This document shows positions 14,285 to 26,800 of a DNA stretch of 64,000 bases, in pieces (position 1 is the first letter of the stretch; the number at the start of each line of letters is the position of its first letter). The notes below the pieces were generated by a model. It was not told the origin of the DNA, searched no databases, and saw only the letters and a program-made list of their open reading frames with translations. This DNA comes from Atopsyche davidsoni (lineage: Eukaryota; Arthropoda; Insecta; Trichoptera; Hydrobiosidae). Position numbers and translations under genes: made by a program. Where the stretch lies: NCBI GenBank assembly GCA_022113835.1, contig JAILWY010000026.1, positions 10,753,001 through 10,817,000 on the forward strand. The letters run 5' to 3'.

Positions 14285-15663
14285 AGTTTTATTTATTTGA
14301 CATTAGGTATAGCGTATGCACTTGCATATCTTATTTACCTATATTTAAACATCAATTTTATCGACACTGAGGTTTAGAGTGCTCAAGGTTTACGGAGACT
14401 ATTGGCCTACTATAATGGTGGAAAGTAGCTTTTAATGTAATTTTATAATAAATGGATGCGTGCTGGAATTCACCTTATTTTTTCATACCTGTAATCGTGC
14501 GCCTTCAAGTATACAGAACGGGTCCGCTTTTCAATTCCCTCTCATTTTTTCCAGTAATAATCGCGTTTCTATAGGTAGACTCGATGAATTGAATTTTATT
14601 TCGATCTCGCGTTACTCGCTCCCGGTGTCCACTGGAGACGTGAAGGGCGAGAAGCGGAGAGGGTGTCTGCCCGCGGCGAGAGGCCACGGCATGTTTTCGA
14701 CAGAGAGCTTCGGTGGATTGATTTCTCTTTGCCCACTTCTATTATTTTTAGCTGCTAGAGCAGCAGGTCATATTAGGAAACCGATGAAGTGGATTTTAGC
14801 ACACTGCCTTTATAATACAAATGAAATGAAGAAGATTTTGTTTTTATAATTTAAATATTCATAAAACTATAACAATAACTTACAAATATTATTTGAGGCG
14901 GAGTAGTTTTCGGAAGTATTTATGTCGATGTTTCTGTTTTTAGAAATCGAGTAAATTCCAATCAAATAAAATGAACAGTCCGCAATAATAATAATTATTT
15001 TTCTCGTTCTAGCATACGTCAGTCGGCGCTTCCCTCTCATAGAAGTGAGTCGAATCAAGCAAGTCCTCGCTTACAAGTGCAAGGAAAATTGTACCGCCCT
15101 CAGAATGAAAACACTGAGGTGAGTAAATTGTTGAATAATCTACAATCATTTTTATTGTTATATGTAAATAAATATAAGTAAAAATAATTTCAATAATCTA
15201 GAAAAGTATTGCGACATTACCAGCCGTCAGTTACAAATGTGATGTAATATTGAACTTTTTTACCAGTAAATGTGACATTTATTAAATTTGTACATCGATA
15301 ATGATAAATCCTAAACTTTCTAACATTTCCTTTTCAACGCAGTAATGAGTTTTGCTCCAAATGGTTTTCCCAGCGAGCTATGCTTATGAAATCAATGCCT
15401 AAAACGATTTCACTGAAAATATGTTAGCATCGTCCTAAACGTTTTCTGAATATACATTTAAAATCAATTTCCTCAGTTTTCTTTTTGAAATTGAATGCTT
15501 TTTTCAATCTAATATAAATCTTGTATCTTTCGGTAATTTGGTAAATACTATTTCGTTTTCGCTACTCCTGTCTGGGTTTTTCTTTCAATTGACTTTGCAA
15601 GAAGAGGAGACGGTTGTGTAACGGACGCTAAATGGGGACATCTTTGTTGACAGTCGATGCTTG

Positions 15664-16260
15664 TTTGTTTGCTTGCAGCGAGAGCGCGGGGGCGGGGGCG
15701 GGGGCGGGGGCGGGCGGGGGCGGGGTCGGGGGCGGGGGCGGCGGGGCGGCGGACGGGGCGGGCGGCAGCGGCGGCCGCCAGTAGCGCCCCCTCGGCACGG
15801 GCGAGCCGCCACTCCGCAGACGCGACCGCTTCACTCTTCCTCGTGTCTCGAGAGTCCGATTAATATTTATGTAAACGACTCGGAACAGTCCCATGCCCAG
15901 AAATATGTTATGAATTTTGATTTAGCAGCGCACCGCATCGTTTTTGATCGGCCACGCTCACACCCCCGATGGATTCTCCGATGCTCGGGAGTCGCCGCGG
16001 CCGATCCGTCAGTTTCCCGGCGGTAGGTATCGAAGCGTTCCTGCGGTACCGATTCATTTTGTCGGAAGGTTTGTGCAATATCGACCGGCGGCGCACTCGC
16101 GAGCGAGGCTCGGCGGTGCGGCGGTCTGAATTTCAAGTGCCAATGGGAAGGATCGTCGACTAGTCAAAAGAGATTCAGCATGAGACTCCGCAGCGCCGCC
16201 GCGCTGGGAAGTCCCGCCCGAGAGAGCGACCGCGTGCGGTAGGAGCTCTCGTCTCTTCCT
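15664..16260. promoter_or_regulatory. CpG-rich block with G5C hexamer repeats
   Basis: About 600 bp of very GC-rich, CpG-dense DNA in an otherwise AT-rich region. It opens with tandem GGGGGC-type hexamers (about 15686-15760) that could form G-quadruplexes, and continues with CG-rich sequence to about 16250. Open frames across it are low-complexity Gly/Arg or Pro/Arg strings in several frames, which argues against ordinary coding sequence. It most resembles a promoter or 5' untranslated exon of an unidentified gene. Strand and target gene are not determinable. Confidence 0.4.
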
Positions 16261-19200
16261 AGTACTCGTGCAATATTTTTATATGATTACAGTTATCGAT
16301 GAGCGTGCGCGGCGAAGGGACGCCGCACGGGCGACCCGAGACAAATCTAAATAGTGCCAAATATCTATTAGATAATAATGATATCTTATCAAATCGATGG
16401 TTGAAAACTAAAGCAATATTTTTACCGTTCCCGTCTTCCTCAATGGAATCGTCCATTTCAATAACCGAGAAGTATAATTTTGCTAACGATAATTTTTGTT
16501 TTACTAGGGATAATACTAAACCTCTTATCGTACTACGTAGAAATTGAATATACGCGATCACCCCGCACCGAGGGCGTCCGCGGGGCCGCCCCGGCGCGGC
16601 GACACTCGGATTGTAATATTATTTTGAAACAATAAATTTGCCAAGCTGGAACGATTTCAGAATTTTATTTGAAAAAGAAAAAGCGTATTCCAATACTTTT
16701 AAAGTAATAGAAGTAGTGAAAAAATATCTATCCTATATATTTTAATAATAAAAAAATTATATGCGTGTAAAAAAAGATCGAAAATCAGGCATCGCTCGGT
16801 GTGGCTGCCGCGAACGTCGGGAACGCATCTCGTCGGCCCGCCGAGCGTTTATCACTAGATTCAGATATCGACATAAAGTGAATTTACATTAATATAATAA
16901 AAAACGGTAACAGGCATCGGTTTAAATTACATGTCGTTTTGTTGGTTGTGAATATTAATCCTGGTCTCACGAAATAACTTTAAAAATATGTCAGTCTTGA
17001 ATATTTACCAGAGAGAACTAAATATGTACTTCGGAGTGCGTTATGATGTCGGATAAAATTCGTAAATATTAAATATATTAAAGTCATGCTCGTCTTGAAG
17101 TTTGATTATTTACAATCAAGCATTAGACCATATCAATATCGTAGATGTATATGGAGTGAGTCCGGCGGGAGCTCACGCGTGAAACGTAGCGTTTTAAAAC
17201 TTACAATATTGTGGTATTTATTGATTGTTAAAGTTGATTGATGAAAATTTTATTTATGTATGTAGCAACCCTCACTTTTATTTTTACCGTATCGATGTTG
17301 TTCGATACTCCTCAAGAATTCAGAATAATTCTCAGTCATCACATAATGTATAACTATATTATTTTAGACAACTAGGGTAAATGTTTTGAATTGGTTTTAT
17401 TATACTTTATTATAGGATTGTTTAAGTTTCTATAGTTATAAATACTTTTGTTATAATTTTTACCCTTCACTGCGAGATTTTTTAAAAATATTTTTCAAAT
17501 ATACAATTGTCCAAATTGATCAGTCATTTTTTTTGGCATTGTATTTGTTTGTCCACATAAATTTAAGCTCGAGAAAATGAGTCACCTCGGATTGAATTTG
17601 AACTTGTTTTTTTTATAAACTTGCTTTCTAAGAGTTATATGCGGTGAGGGGTTAAAAGGGTTTGTTTTCGATAAGTACCGATAACTTAAGCGAGCAATTT
17701 GTTTGTTGTTATCAACTAATACATTTTGATATACTTTTTGAAGGCAGTATCGAGTCGCCTCGTATCGCGAGGTATATTCTATAGATTTTAATTAAATGTA
17801 ATAAACTTGCGTTAGTTCAGTTTCCTCTTTAAACTATCCTCATCTAGATAGCAGCTTTTCCAAATATGTATTAGGAAATAACTTCAAGTGGTAAAGGTGG
17901 AGACTTAATATAGGAATTATAACTCATTTAAGCATATTAATTCACATGTTGTGTTTGTAAGCGAGCACTATTGATGAAGGTCATTCTGGTGTATTATGGT
18001 GATGATTTATGTAGCTATTGTGTTTTGATGTCGATGACTGCTAGCAGATCGACGGAGATTACCGAGCGCAGGCCGCGCAGGGGGCTACCCCGCTCGTCTC
18101 TCGTGCCAAATTCTTCTTTAGCTCCACTAGCTAATCGGTGATATTAGACTGGACTGAGATTTGTCTGACGTCTTGTGAAATGTTTCAACGAATTCGGGGA
18201 GGCCTATATCCCCTTCTTGGGTCAGAAGACTGCCGACTTACGATTTATGAATCAAACTTAATGTAAGATCTCTACCTACATGTAAACAGACTCCTGTATA
18301 TACGACTATAGTGGCCGATTGATATTCGTAGTTTTTGACGATTTCATCGATTACTTTGTTTGTCTGCATATAATATATTGAAATTATATCTCATTTTTGT
18401 TATTATCCTAAATTTTGTAAATATTTCTATGGAATGTTAATATTGATAAAATTTTAATTTTAAAGTTTTAATATATTATTCTGGTTATTAACTAATGTAC
18501 ACGTAGATACTTCACTCACAGCGTGGCGCTTGAGCCCCACCGAGCGCTAGAAGTACAGCAAGCTTCCGAAAATGCAAGTAATGCAATATTATACATTCAT
18601 TTTCAAGTCCCGTTGTTCGCGTCGACTTACACACTATCATTTTTGGAACCAATTGGCAGTGGGGCGGCGACGTCTCCGTCGACTCCCTGACCGCAGTTAC
18701 CCATTTATTGTTACGTAAATGAAAGATACTCAACAAATGACGTTGTTATATTGATTGCCAATGTTGAAAAAATCTTATTGTTTCGTGTGAAATATCACGT
18801 ATATTCTATATCATAATCTATAATATTACCGAAAGAAGTTGCACTTATCCTCTCACAATGGGTTTTTACACGAGTATCTTAACAACTTTCTTAGGACTTG
18901 TATTGTAATTTAATGTAAACATAAAAATATATAGTTGCCTAATAGTAATGATTATTACAGCAAATTAAAAAATATATATTTTAAATATTAACATAACCCC
19001 ATATTTTACATAGCAGTAATGGTTTAAAGAAATGCCTGCATGTAATACAGGTTATATCGAGTCAGTTATATGATGTTCACATTCAAGTTGAGTTGTATTA
19101 TTCGAGGGCACTTTCCGGTTGTTTTGAGTCCCAGCCAGTTTTGTCTATTTAATATGTCAATTATGTATTTGTAAATTTGTTAATTTTTGCGGTACTAAGT

Positions 19201-20586
19201 CACCGGGTTGAAATAATACATAGTTTTGAATATTTTACTAGTAGGTACATATTTATACGCGAATGCATGCAACGCATGCACAAGAACTTAGTCAAGAAAT
19301 TTAGTTAAAAAAAGGTAAATAATTTTACAGAATCATCGATTTGTTACTTAATAGAAAATAATTATAACGGTTAGTTGAATTTTGTATGACTTGAAGTTTT
19401 TTTGTATTGAAAATAGGAGCTTGGATCGGTTAGTCTATTTGATTCTTACACAGATTCCCTCTCACTGGTTTACATCATAGTTATGTAGAGCACTTTTCTA
19501 AGAATTTTGGCTCACTCGATATGTAAATAATACTATCTAATAATGTGGAACTTTCATTCATTATTACAGGTGGAATTTAACAGTTTTCGCTGTATAAAAT
19601 ACAACGACTACATCGGGTGCGATACCACCCGAAATATATTTAGTTAAGAATGACAAACAAAATAGAAAAAGCAATATTCACACTAAAATACGTGTTAAGA
19701 TAGGTGCCTTCCTGTCTACTCTAATGGTATCTCAACTTTTAAATCAAAACCACAATCACAGAGTAGGCACAGCAATTTGACTTTGTACTTGTTTTTTTTT
19801 TTTTGAGTGTAAGATAATGAAATGTTACATAGATGCAAATATGGTATAATAAAAAAGGTAAATTGTATTGGGTTTTACGAAATAAAGTTATTTTGTTTTT
19901 AATAACAGAATTTTTATTTATTTATAATTACAGATGAAGAGCAATAAAGGGAATACGAGCGCGCAGGGTTGGCTCTCTCCGCGCGACATGAATCAGCCAG
20001 AAGATAATGTGCTGTTTGTGGTTACAGTAATTAAATAGAGGATTATTTAGCGGCTCACGCTGTCGAGTTTCTCCGTCAAGACCATCTGCAGAAAATATTT
20101 CGGGGAAATCCATTACTACGCAGTTTTTGTCTTCTTGCCAGTTAGCAGAAAATCTCCCCGGGAAAAGTATTTAAATGTATCCGACCGATTACGAAAATTT
20201 TGATGCTACTTAATGGAATATTTTGAACACACAGTAAATTCACAAACCGACGAAAAATATCCTCGAATATTTATTGTTTCAAGACCACGGTGGTCAAAAA
20301 GATAAAATGAATCACATTATCGATAATAGAGATTAAGAAACGATTCTCTAAAACTTACTTAAGACACGTGGGATTCGGGGCCCGTCCTACTAGTTTTTCG
20401 GCTTGGCCAGTTGGCTAAGTATAATAAGTATAAAACCAATATATTGACATACGTACATTTGAAGGCTTTATTAATCGTTTCATGTGTAAATCGATTACCT
20501 AAATACTGTGCACACAGTGAACCTGCTCGTTACAAACGCGGATTCATATAATATGTGACAATATTCATCGAAAACATGTGTCATTT

Positions 20587-20592
20587 TTTATT
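20587..20592 (-). terminator. Poly(A) signal of lectin A
   Basis: AATAAA on the minus strand about 25 nt downstream of the stop codon of lectin A. The same signal occurs at the equivalent place after lectin B. Confidence 0.6.
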
Positions 20593-20615
20593 ATTGTAAA
20601 ATCGATTTTCTGAAA

Positions 20616-22873
20616 TTATGTAAGTGCGACCATGTCTATGTTGGCGAGCTTGGGGTCGGCATTTTTCTGGCACACAAATCTCGCGCAATTCGCGCAGGCC
20701 ACTGCCACGAGAGTTCCCGCCACCCCCAGCCCCCCGCAGCGGTAGCCGTCTTCCCGCGGACCGAAAGGGAAGCCGGGCGTCCATTTCAGGTTTTGCGTAA
20801 TAGGTGAACCTGAAACGGGAAGACTTTTATTCGGCATAGATAGTTAGAGCAGGAAATCCACAATTACTCTAGTGAGAGTGGCATACATATAGTAATGAAT
20901 TTCACGCAAACAAGCGATAGGAACCGTTGGGAGACAATCCCAATGTAAATCTGCACCAACGAGGGTTTTTAATAATAAGATAATTAACAAGATACATCAG
21001 AAAATCCTGTTTTATCCTGAAGTTCCTATTCCGTTTATCATCTATAGAAATATTAAAAATAATCTTTCGTTAAAACAAAATGAGGTTCCAACGTTGTTTT
21101 TATATTAAAAATACCCAGTCCGGGTTTTGCAAACCAAAAGTATTTAAGCGTTTTGAAGTCTCACCGTCCATGGTTATATAATTTCCTTTGAGGAAGAGAT
21201 GGTGGAAGCCGATTTGCAGGTAATTGCCGAGGCAGTCTAGGCGGCTGATAGAGGGCATGGCCTTCAGGAAGCTATCTAGGAGCTGCGCCTCCAGGACCCC
21301 GTCCGGCATGGCCAGGGTCGAGCCTTCCTGGCGGCACAGGGCCACGGCTCCTCGCCAAGTTTCCGGCGTCTCGTGCAACTTGAAACATCGCCCGGTCGGC
21401 TGGAAGTACTGGTACCCTGTACAACAAATATCAACTGTGCTCACCACTAGATCGCCACGGGTACTATACAAAACATATGCATTTAAAGTTATACTTGTAA
21501 GTTAACCTTGATTTAAGCTTTTATTGTTATGGGTAATGAGAATGCAAATTCATTATAGTAAACCTCAAATAATAATTATCCGGAAAGTATTAGGCATTAA
21601 AACTTTGTGTTTTAGTTAATAACAATGTATTTATATAAGGACATTATATACTCACCAATATCGTAAGTATCACATATTTCATTTCTCATCAATGTGGAAA
21701 TATGTTTTCTACAAACGAAACTACTGTTTGTCGTACAAGAAACGTCATTGTGAAATCCTTTGTTATCCAAAACAACACAATTAATCCAGTCCCTGTTCAA
21801 GATAGGAGAGCCTTCTGGCCAATTGACGTAAATCCCAGATGCTGGTCTTTCTGTAACAAGAACATGTTATTTTGACGATAAAACTTATTTTTATGAATGT
21901 GACTTTTTGGATTTATTAAATAACATATATTCCGTTTCAATTTCTGTTGTAACTTTAAAATTATTTCCATAAAGTAAAGATCCCCTTATTTTACTGTGCC
22001 AAGAATATAACAGACACGTATTAAAAAAAACATTTACAGTAGGGTACTGGATAATATTCTGTAATGTCTTGTTAGTGTTGTTTTAAAACCTACCATCCAA
22101 TGTTTCGAAATGACCCTCCTCAAAATTATCATGGAGCGCCATGTAGAAGGTATCGTTTTCTGCCAACAGCGCTTGCAGGTATTCAGCCTCGGCCCTCGTC
22201 TCCGTCACCATGAGCTCTGAGCCCTCGTTGAAGCACGTTTTACGGGCATTCCCGAACCACGCCACCGTTTTGTGAACCTTCAGGAAGGATTGCATATCTC
22301 TGTTGTATTCATAGTCCCGCCGAAACACCGGTTCCTTGGAGTTGTAGGCATGCAAGCTTAAAAATTGTATGCGTAGATTTAGTTTCCCCTAGATATTAGG
22401 CAAAGTGATCATAGTACATATATATCATCTCTTCTCAAAAATAAATATATTTAACACTATTTATACCACAGCTCTTTGAGAAACTAAACTTAAGAAATTC
22501 AACATATGAAATTTGTAGGTAAACATTTTTTATTATTAATAAAGGAAATCACAATTATACTAACCCAGGAAGAAAACTTTTCTCATTTCAGGGGAAAAAT
22601 ATGAAACATCACGCAAAAAATAAAGCAACCTTATTTTATAAATTAGGCGTTGCAAAAAAAGCGTGGTCCATTTGCATCTAACAGACGATATTCTAACATG
22701 AAAAATATTATATAAATGTAACAAATTTAGACTTGCATGCATATGAATTTTTATGTAAAGTGCCTTTTTGAAATTGGTTGATTGATATCTTACCTAGATT
22801 GTTTTTCGGTTGTTGCAGTCGCTGCGCTCGCTAAAGCAAGAATCAATACCGCTCTTGATATTTTCTCCAGCAT
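20616..22873 (-). CDS. Lectin A: secreted dual-CRD C-type lectin (immulectin type)
   Basis: Five exons: 22873-22794, 22356-22094, 21850-21656, 21416-21165 and 20809-20616; 984 nt, 327 aa. Exon 1 encodes a signal peptide (MLEKISRAVLILALASAATA). Exons 2-3 form CRD1 (about residues 40-170) and exons 4-5 form CRD2 (about 180-315). Intron 1 is phase 2; the others are phase 1. CRD1 keeps the four core cysteines and FHND, but EGS replaces EPN/QPD. CRD2 lacks both EPN/QPD and the W/Y-N-D motif and carries two extra cysteines (in SRLDCLG and CANC), so calcium-dependent sugar binding there is unlikely. An extra disulfide is possible. Immulectins are haemolymph pattern-recognition proteins; direct microbial sugar binding by this member is uncertain. 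Exon borders match lectin B exactly in length. Confidence 0.9.
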
Positions 22874-23799
22874 ATTTAATCACGTAAATATAATGTTTGC
22901 GTTACAACCGATACAAATTTACACACAAGACTTGTTCAGAATTCTGCAAGTGTTACGTTCAAATAACATAACACGGATGCTATGCTAAGACGACATCCGA
23001 AGACTGCCGAAGGTTTATCGTTTACGGTCTGTTAAGTTATTATTTAGTATTTTGATGAGAGAAGTACAGCTGCTGTGGTAAACTTTATCACTTTGTCGTG
23101 ACTTTGTTGACCTGAGAAAGCGTATCAACACAAATGGAATTCCCAATGATTCAGTGGCGGCATTGCCATACAAGCCGAATATTTTGGCATGCCTTGCTAA
23201 AATTACATGTTACTACTAATTTTAGTAAACATATTTACGTGTCCATCTTATATGTTAAGATTTAATTTCGATTTATTTTTTTGCTTGCATTGCACCCTGG
23301 AAATAGTAAATGTTTCTGGCATTATACCGTATGTGAGGTTGTATTCGCAATCTTAAAAATAAGAAATGTTAAAGCAGTTTCTACGTCAAGACTATCTGCA
23401 GAAAATATTTCGGGGAAATCCATTACTACGCAGTTTTTGTCTTCTTGACAGTTAGCAGAAAATCTCAGAATATTTATTGATTTTTCCACGTTTCAAGACC
23501 ACGGTGGTCAAAAAGATAAAATAAATCACAATATCAATAATAGAGATTAATAAACGATTCTCTAAAACTTATTTAAGACACGCGGGATTCGAGGCCCGTC
23601 CTACTAGTTTTCGGCTTGGCCCGTTGACTATGTATAATAAGTGTAAAACCAATATATTGACATACGTACATTTGAAGGTTTTATTAATCGTTTCATGTGT
23701 TAATCGATTACCTTAATACTGTGCACACAGTGAACCTGCTTGTTACAAACGCGGATTCATAAAATATGTGATAATATTCACCGAAAATATTTGTCATTT
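22874..23799. other. Intergenic DNA between lectins A and B
   Basis: This contains the upstream flank of lectin A (well conserved with 30271-30775), the duplication junction near 23375-23384 and the 3' flank of lectin B. I see no open gene and no clear TATA box. The conserved upstream block probably holds the promoter. Confidence 0.5.
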
Positions 23800-23805
23800 T
23801 TTATT
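23800..23805 (-). terminator. Poly(A) signal of lectin B
   Basis: AATAAA on the minus strand, 24-29 nt past the stop codon of lectin B and equivalent to the signal of lectin A. Confidence 0.6.
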
Positions 23806-23828
23806 ATTGTAAAATTGATTTTCTGCAA

Positions 23829-26800
23829 TTATGTAGATGCGACCTCTCCTAAGTTGGTGAGCTTGGGGTTGGCATTTTTCTGGCACACATATCTCGCGCA
23901 GTCCCCGCAGCCCACTGTCTGGAGAGTTCCCGCCACCACCAGCGCCCCGCAGCGGTAGCCGTCTTCCTGTGCACCTAATGGGTAGCCGGTCGTCCAGTTC
24001 AGGTTTTGCGTAATAGGTGAACCTGAAACGGGAGGACTTTTATTCTGCGATTCGGCACAGATAGTTAGAACGAGGACTCCATAATTACTCTAGTGAGAGT
24101 GGCATAAATATAGTAGAGAAATTCAAGCCGTAGGAACCGTTGGGAGACAATCCCGATGTAAATCTGCAGCAACGAGGGATTTTAATAATAAGGTAATTAA
24201 CAAGATACATCAGAAAAATCCTGTTATATCCTGAAGTACCTATAAAAATATCAAAAATAATCTTTCGTCAAAACAAAATGAGGTTCCAATGTTGTTTTTA
24301 TATTGAAGATACCCAGTCCGGGTTTTGCAAACCAAAATTATCTAAGCGTTTTGAAGTCTCACCGTCCATGGTGGTATAATCTCCTTTGAGGAAGAGATGG
24401 TGGAAGCCGATGTGCAGGTAATCGCCGCGGCAGTCCTGGCGGCTGAAAAAGGGCATGGCCCTCAGAAAGTTTTGCAGGATCTGCGCCTCCAGGACCCCGT
24501 CCGGCATGGCCAGGGTCGAGCCTTCCTGGCGGCACAGGGTCGCGGCGCCTCGCCAAGTTTCCGGCGTCTCGTGCAACTTGAAACATCGCCCGGTCGGCTG
24601 GAAGTACTGGTATCCTGTACAACAAATATCAACTGTGCTCACCACTAGATCGCCACGGGTACTATACAAAACATATACATTTAAAGCTATACTCGTAAGT
24701 TTACTTTGATTTAAACTTTTATTGTTATAGGTAATGAGAATGCAAATTCATTATAATAAAGCTCAAATAATAATTCTCGGGAAACCATTAGGCATTAATT
24801 ACTTTTTTTTCATAGTTAATAACAAAGTATTTCTAATAAGGACATTGTATACTCACCAATATCGTAAGTATCACATATTTCATTTCTCATCAATGTGGTA
24901 ACATGTTTTCTACAAACAAAACTACTGTATTTCACACAAGAAACGTCATTGTGAAATCCTTTGTGATCAAAAACAACACAATTAATCCAGTGCCTGTTCA
25001 GGGAAGGAGAGCCTTCTAGCCAATTGACGTAAACCTCAGATGCTGGTCTTCCTGAAATAAGGAAAATGTTATTTTATTAAAACGGTAAAACTTATTTTTA
25101 TGAGTGTGACTTTTTGGATTTATTAATAAACATATATTCAGATCCCGTTAATTTACTGTGCCAAGAATATAACAGCTCACAAGTTATTTCATGTAAAACT
25201 TTTTAAATTTACACTTATTTTAAGATCTATTTGATATATCAATGTTTACACTCATATTAATTCTGATACCGAACATCTCTTTATTATAATGTAGGCCTGA
25301 AGTCGAAATATTAATATCACGTTTTCTAGTTTTTGATAGCTCAACAGCCGAATTCACACAATGAGTATTATATTCTATGCCTGATGCCTGATTGTAGTTT
25401 GGGTGGGTTTATTTATTATGTCTATGAATTAATACCTCAAAATCAATGGATAACATTTCAGATCCACACTTGTAGTTTGTAAGGAAACTGATAATTTCCA
25501 GTACGAGTTTTAAAATAGCATATTTAAATATCAGTTGTTTTTGCTCCAATTAACCAGAAAATCAGTGAATTCCCCGGAAAATCTATTAAAAATATTTTTT
25601 ATTTTGTCATGAATGTATATATATATATATATAACAATAAAATAAAACCAAATGGTTTTGGAGACTACGTTTATTTTGCTTATAGCGAGAGCTCTTTCGC
25701 CGAACACGGCATCTTCAAGACTGATTCTATATAGAAAACACGAGTTTATACATAACAAAATCAACAAATTTACATGAGTCATAGATATTACAAATTTATG
25801 TGGAAAAAATTGCTTCTATTGGGTGCTGTGAAACCCCATTAAAATGACATTAACAGCAATAATTTTAATACTAAGTACTTAAATAAACTATTTTATGATG
25901 ATTCCTGGCTGTCCTGGCCGCCACCTGAAAGCAATTAGTTTGGAAGCAGAATCACATTGTATTTTTAAAAATATTAAGAAGGGGAGAATTATGGTTGTTA
26001 AGTTGTTCATTGATCAAAGGGAATTCTAGATTTTGGTGCTTAATTATTTCTAATTGCTCCAAAATATTAAGTCTATAGCCTTTATTGGAAACATGAAGGA
26101 GACTTGGCTTATTATCAACATTTAACTTATGTTTACTGTCATTAAGATGTATTGCAAATTGTGAATCTAATTTATTATTTTTAAAAGAAGCCAGATGCTC
26201 TTTGTATCTTGTTGCAAAACTACGACCTGTTTGACCAATGTACATAGCTTTGCAGTCATCACACGTTAATTTGTAGACTCCACTCTTTTGGAAGGCATCA
26301 ACTTTGTCCTTACTGTTTTTTAAAAGTATTCCTAAGTTGCTTCTATTCTTAAAGGCCATTTTAAATTCTGGTAATTGTTTGCAAATATCAAGTGAGATTT
26401 GACCAAAATATTCAATGCATCTAAACGGCTTCTCTTCATCGCTACGGCTAACAGGGTATATCTGAATAGAGTTTTTTGCATGTGATTTTTTAATAAGGAT
26501 TTTATCAATAATATTATTTGGGTAACCATTACTTGCTGCAATTGATTTTATTATTTTTAATTCTTCATTGAATGCTTCTAATTCTAGCGGTAATTTAACT
26601 AGCCGGTGTACCATGCTATAGTATGCTGCTAATTTATGTGACCAGGGGTGCATGGATTTATGATGTATTGTAGTATCAGCGAATGTCGGCTTACGATATA
26701 CACTAAAATGGTGACGGTTATTTACATTTTTAATTGAAAGATCTAAAAAATTTATACTCTTATCAACTTCTTTCTCTAGTGTGAATTTAATCCGCGTATG

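Larger units (their letters stand above)
10805..20586. other. Gene-poor DNA between the BEN exon and the lectin cluster
   Basis: I find no exon that can be supported. The stretch contains a fold-back repeat at 14.1-14.3 kb, a CpG-rich block at 15.7-16.3 kb and smaller GC-rich islands near 12530-12620, 14640-14690, 16560-16610, 16790-16850 and 18045-18100. It probably contains intron or 3' DNA of the BEN gene, and perhaps the 5' end of another gene at the CpG block. Confidence 0.45.
20074..23375. repeat. Left copy of a tandem segmental duplication (lectin A unit)
   Basis: From about 20074 the sequence is collinear with that from about 23384, over the 3' flank, all five lectin exons, the introns and the upstream DNA. 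Homology ends around 23375 here and around 30775 in the second copy, just after the shared AAATGTTAAAGC. This copy is about 3.3 kb. The second is longer mainly because of insertions in its introns 1 and 2. Confidence 0.85.

Noticed and set aside
15628..16026. Long overlapping Gly/Arg and Pro-rich open frames on both strands
   Set aside because: They are produced by the G5C repeat, which lacks stop codons in several frames, and are not evidence of coding.
24359..24648. Open frames on both strands overlapping the lectin B CRD2 exon
   Set aside because: These are alternative frames of a GC-rich coding exon; the lectin frame is supported by cysteine pattern, splice sites and its paralogue.
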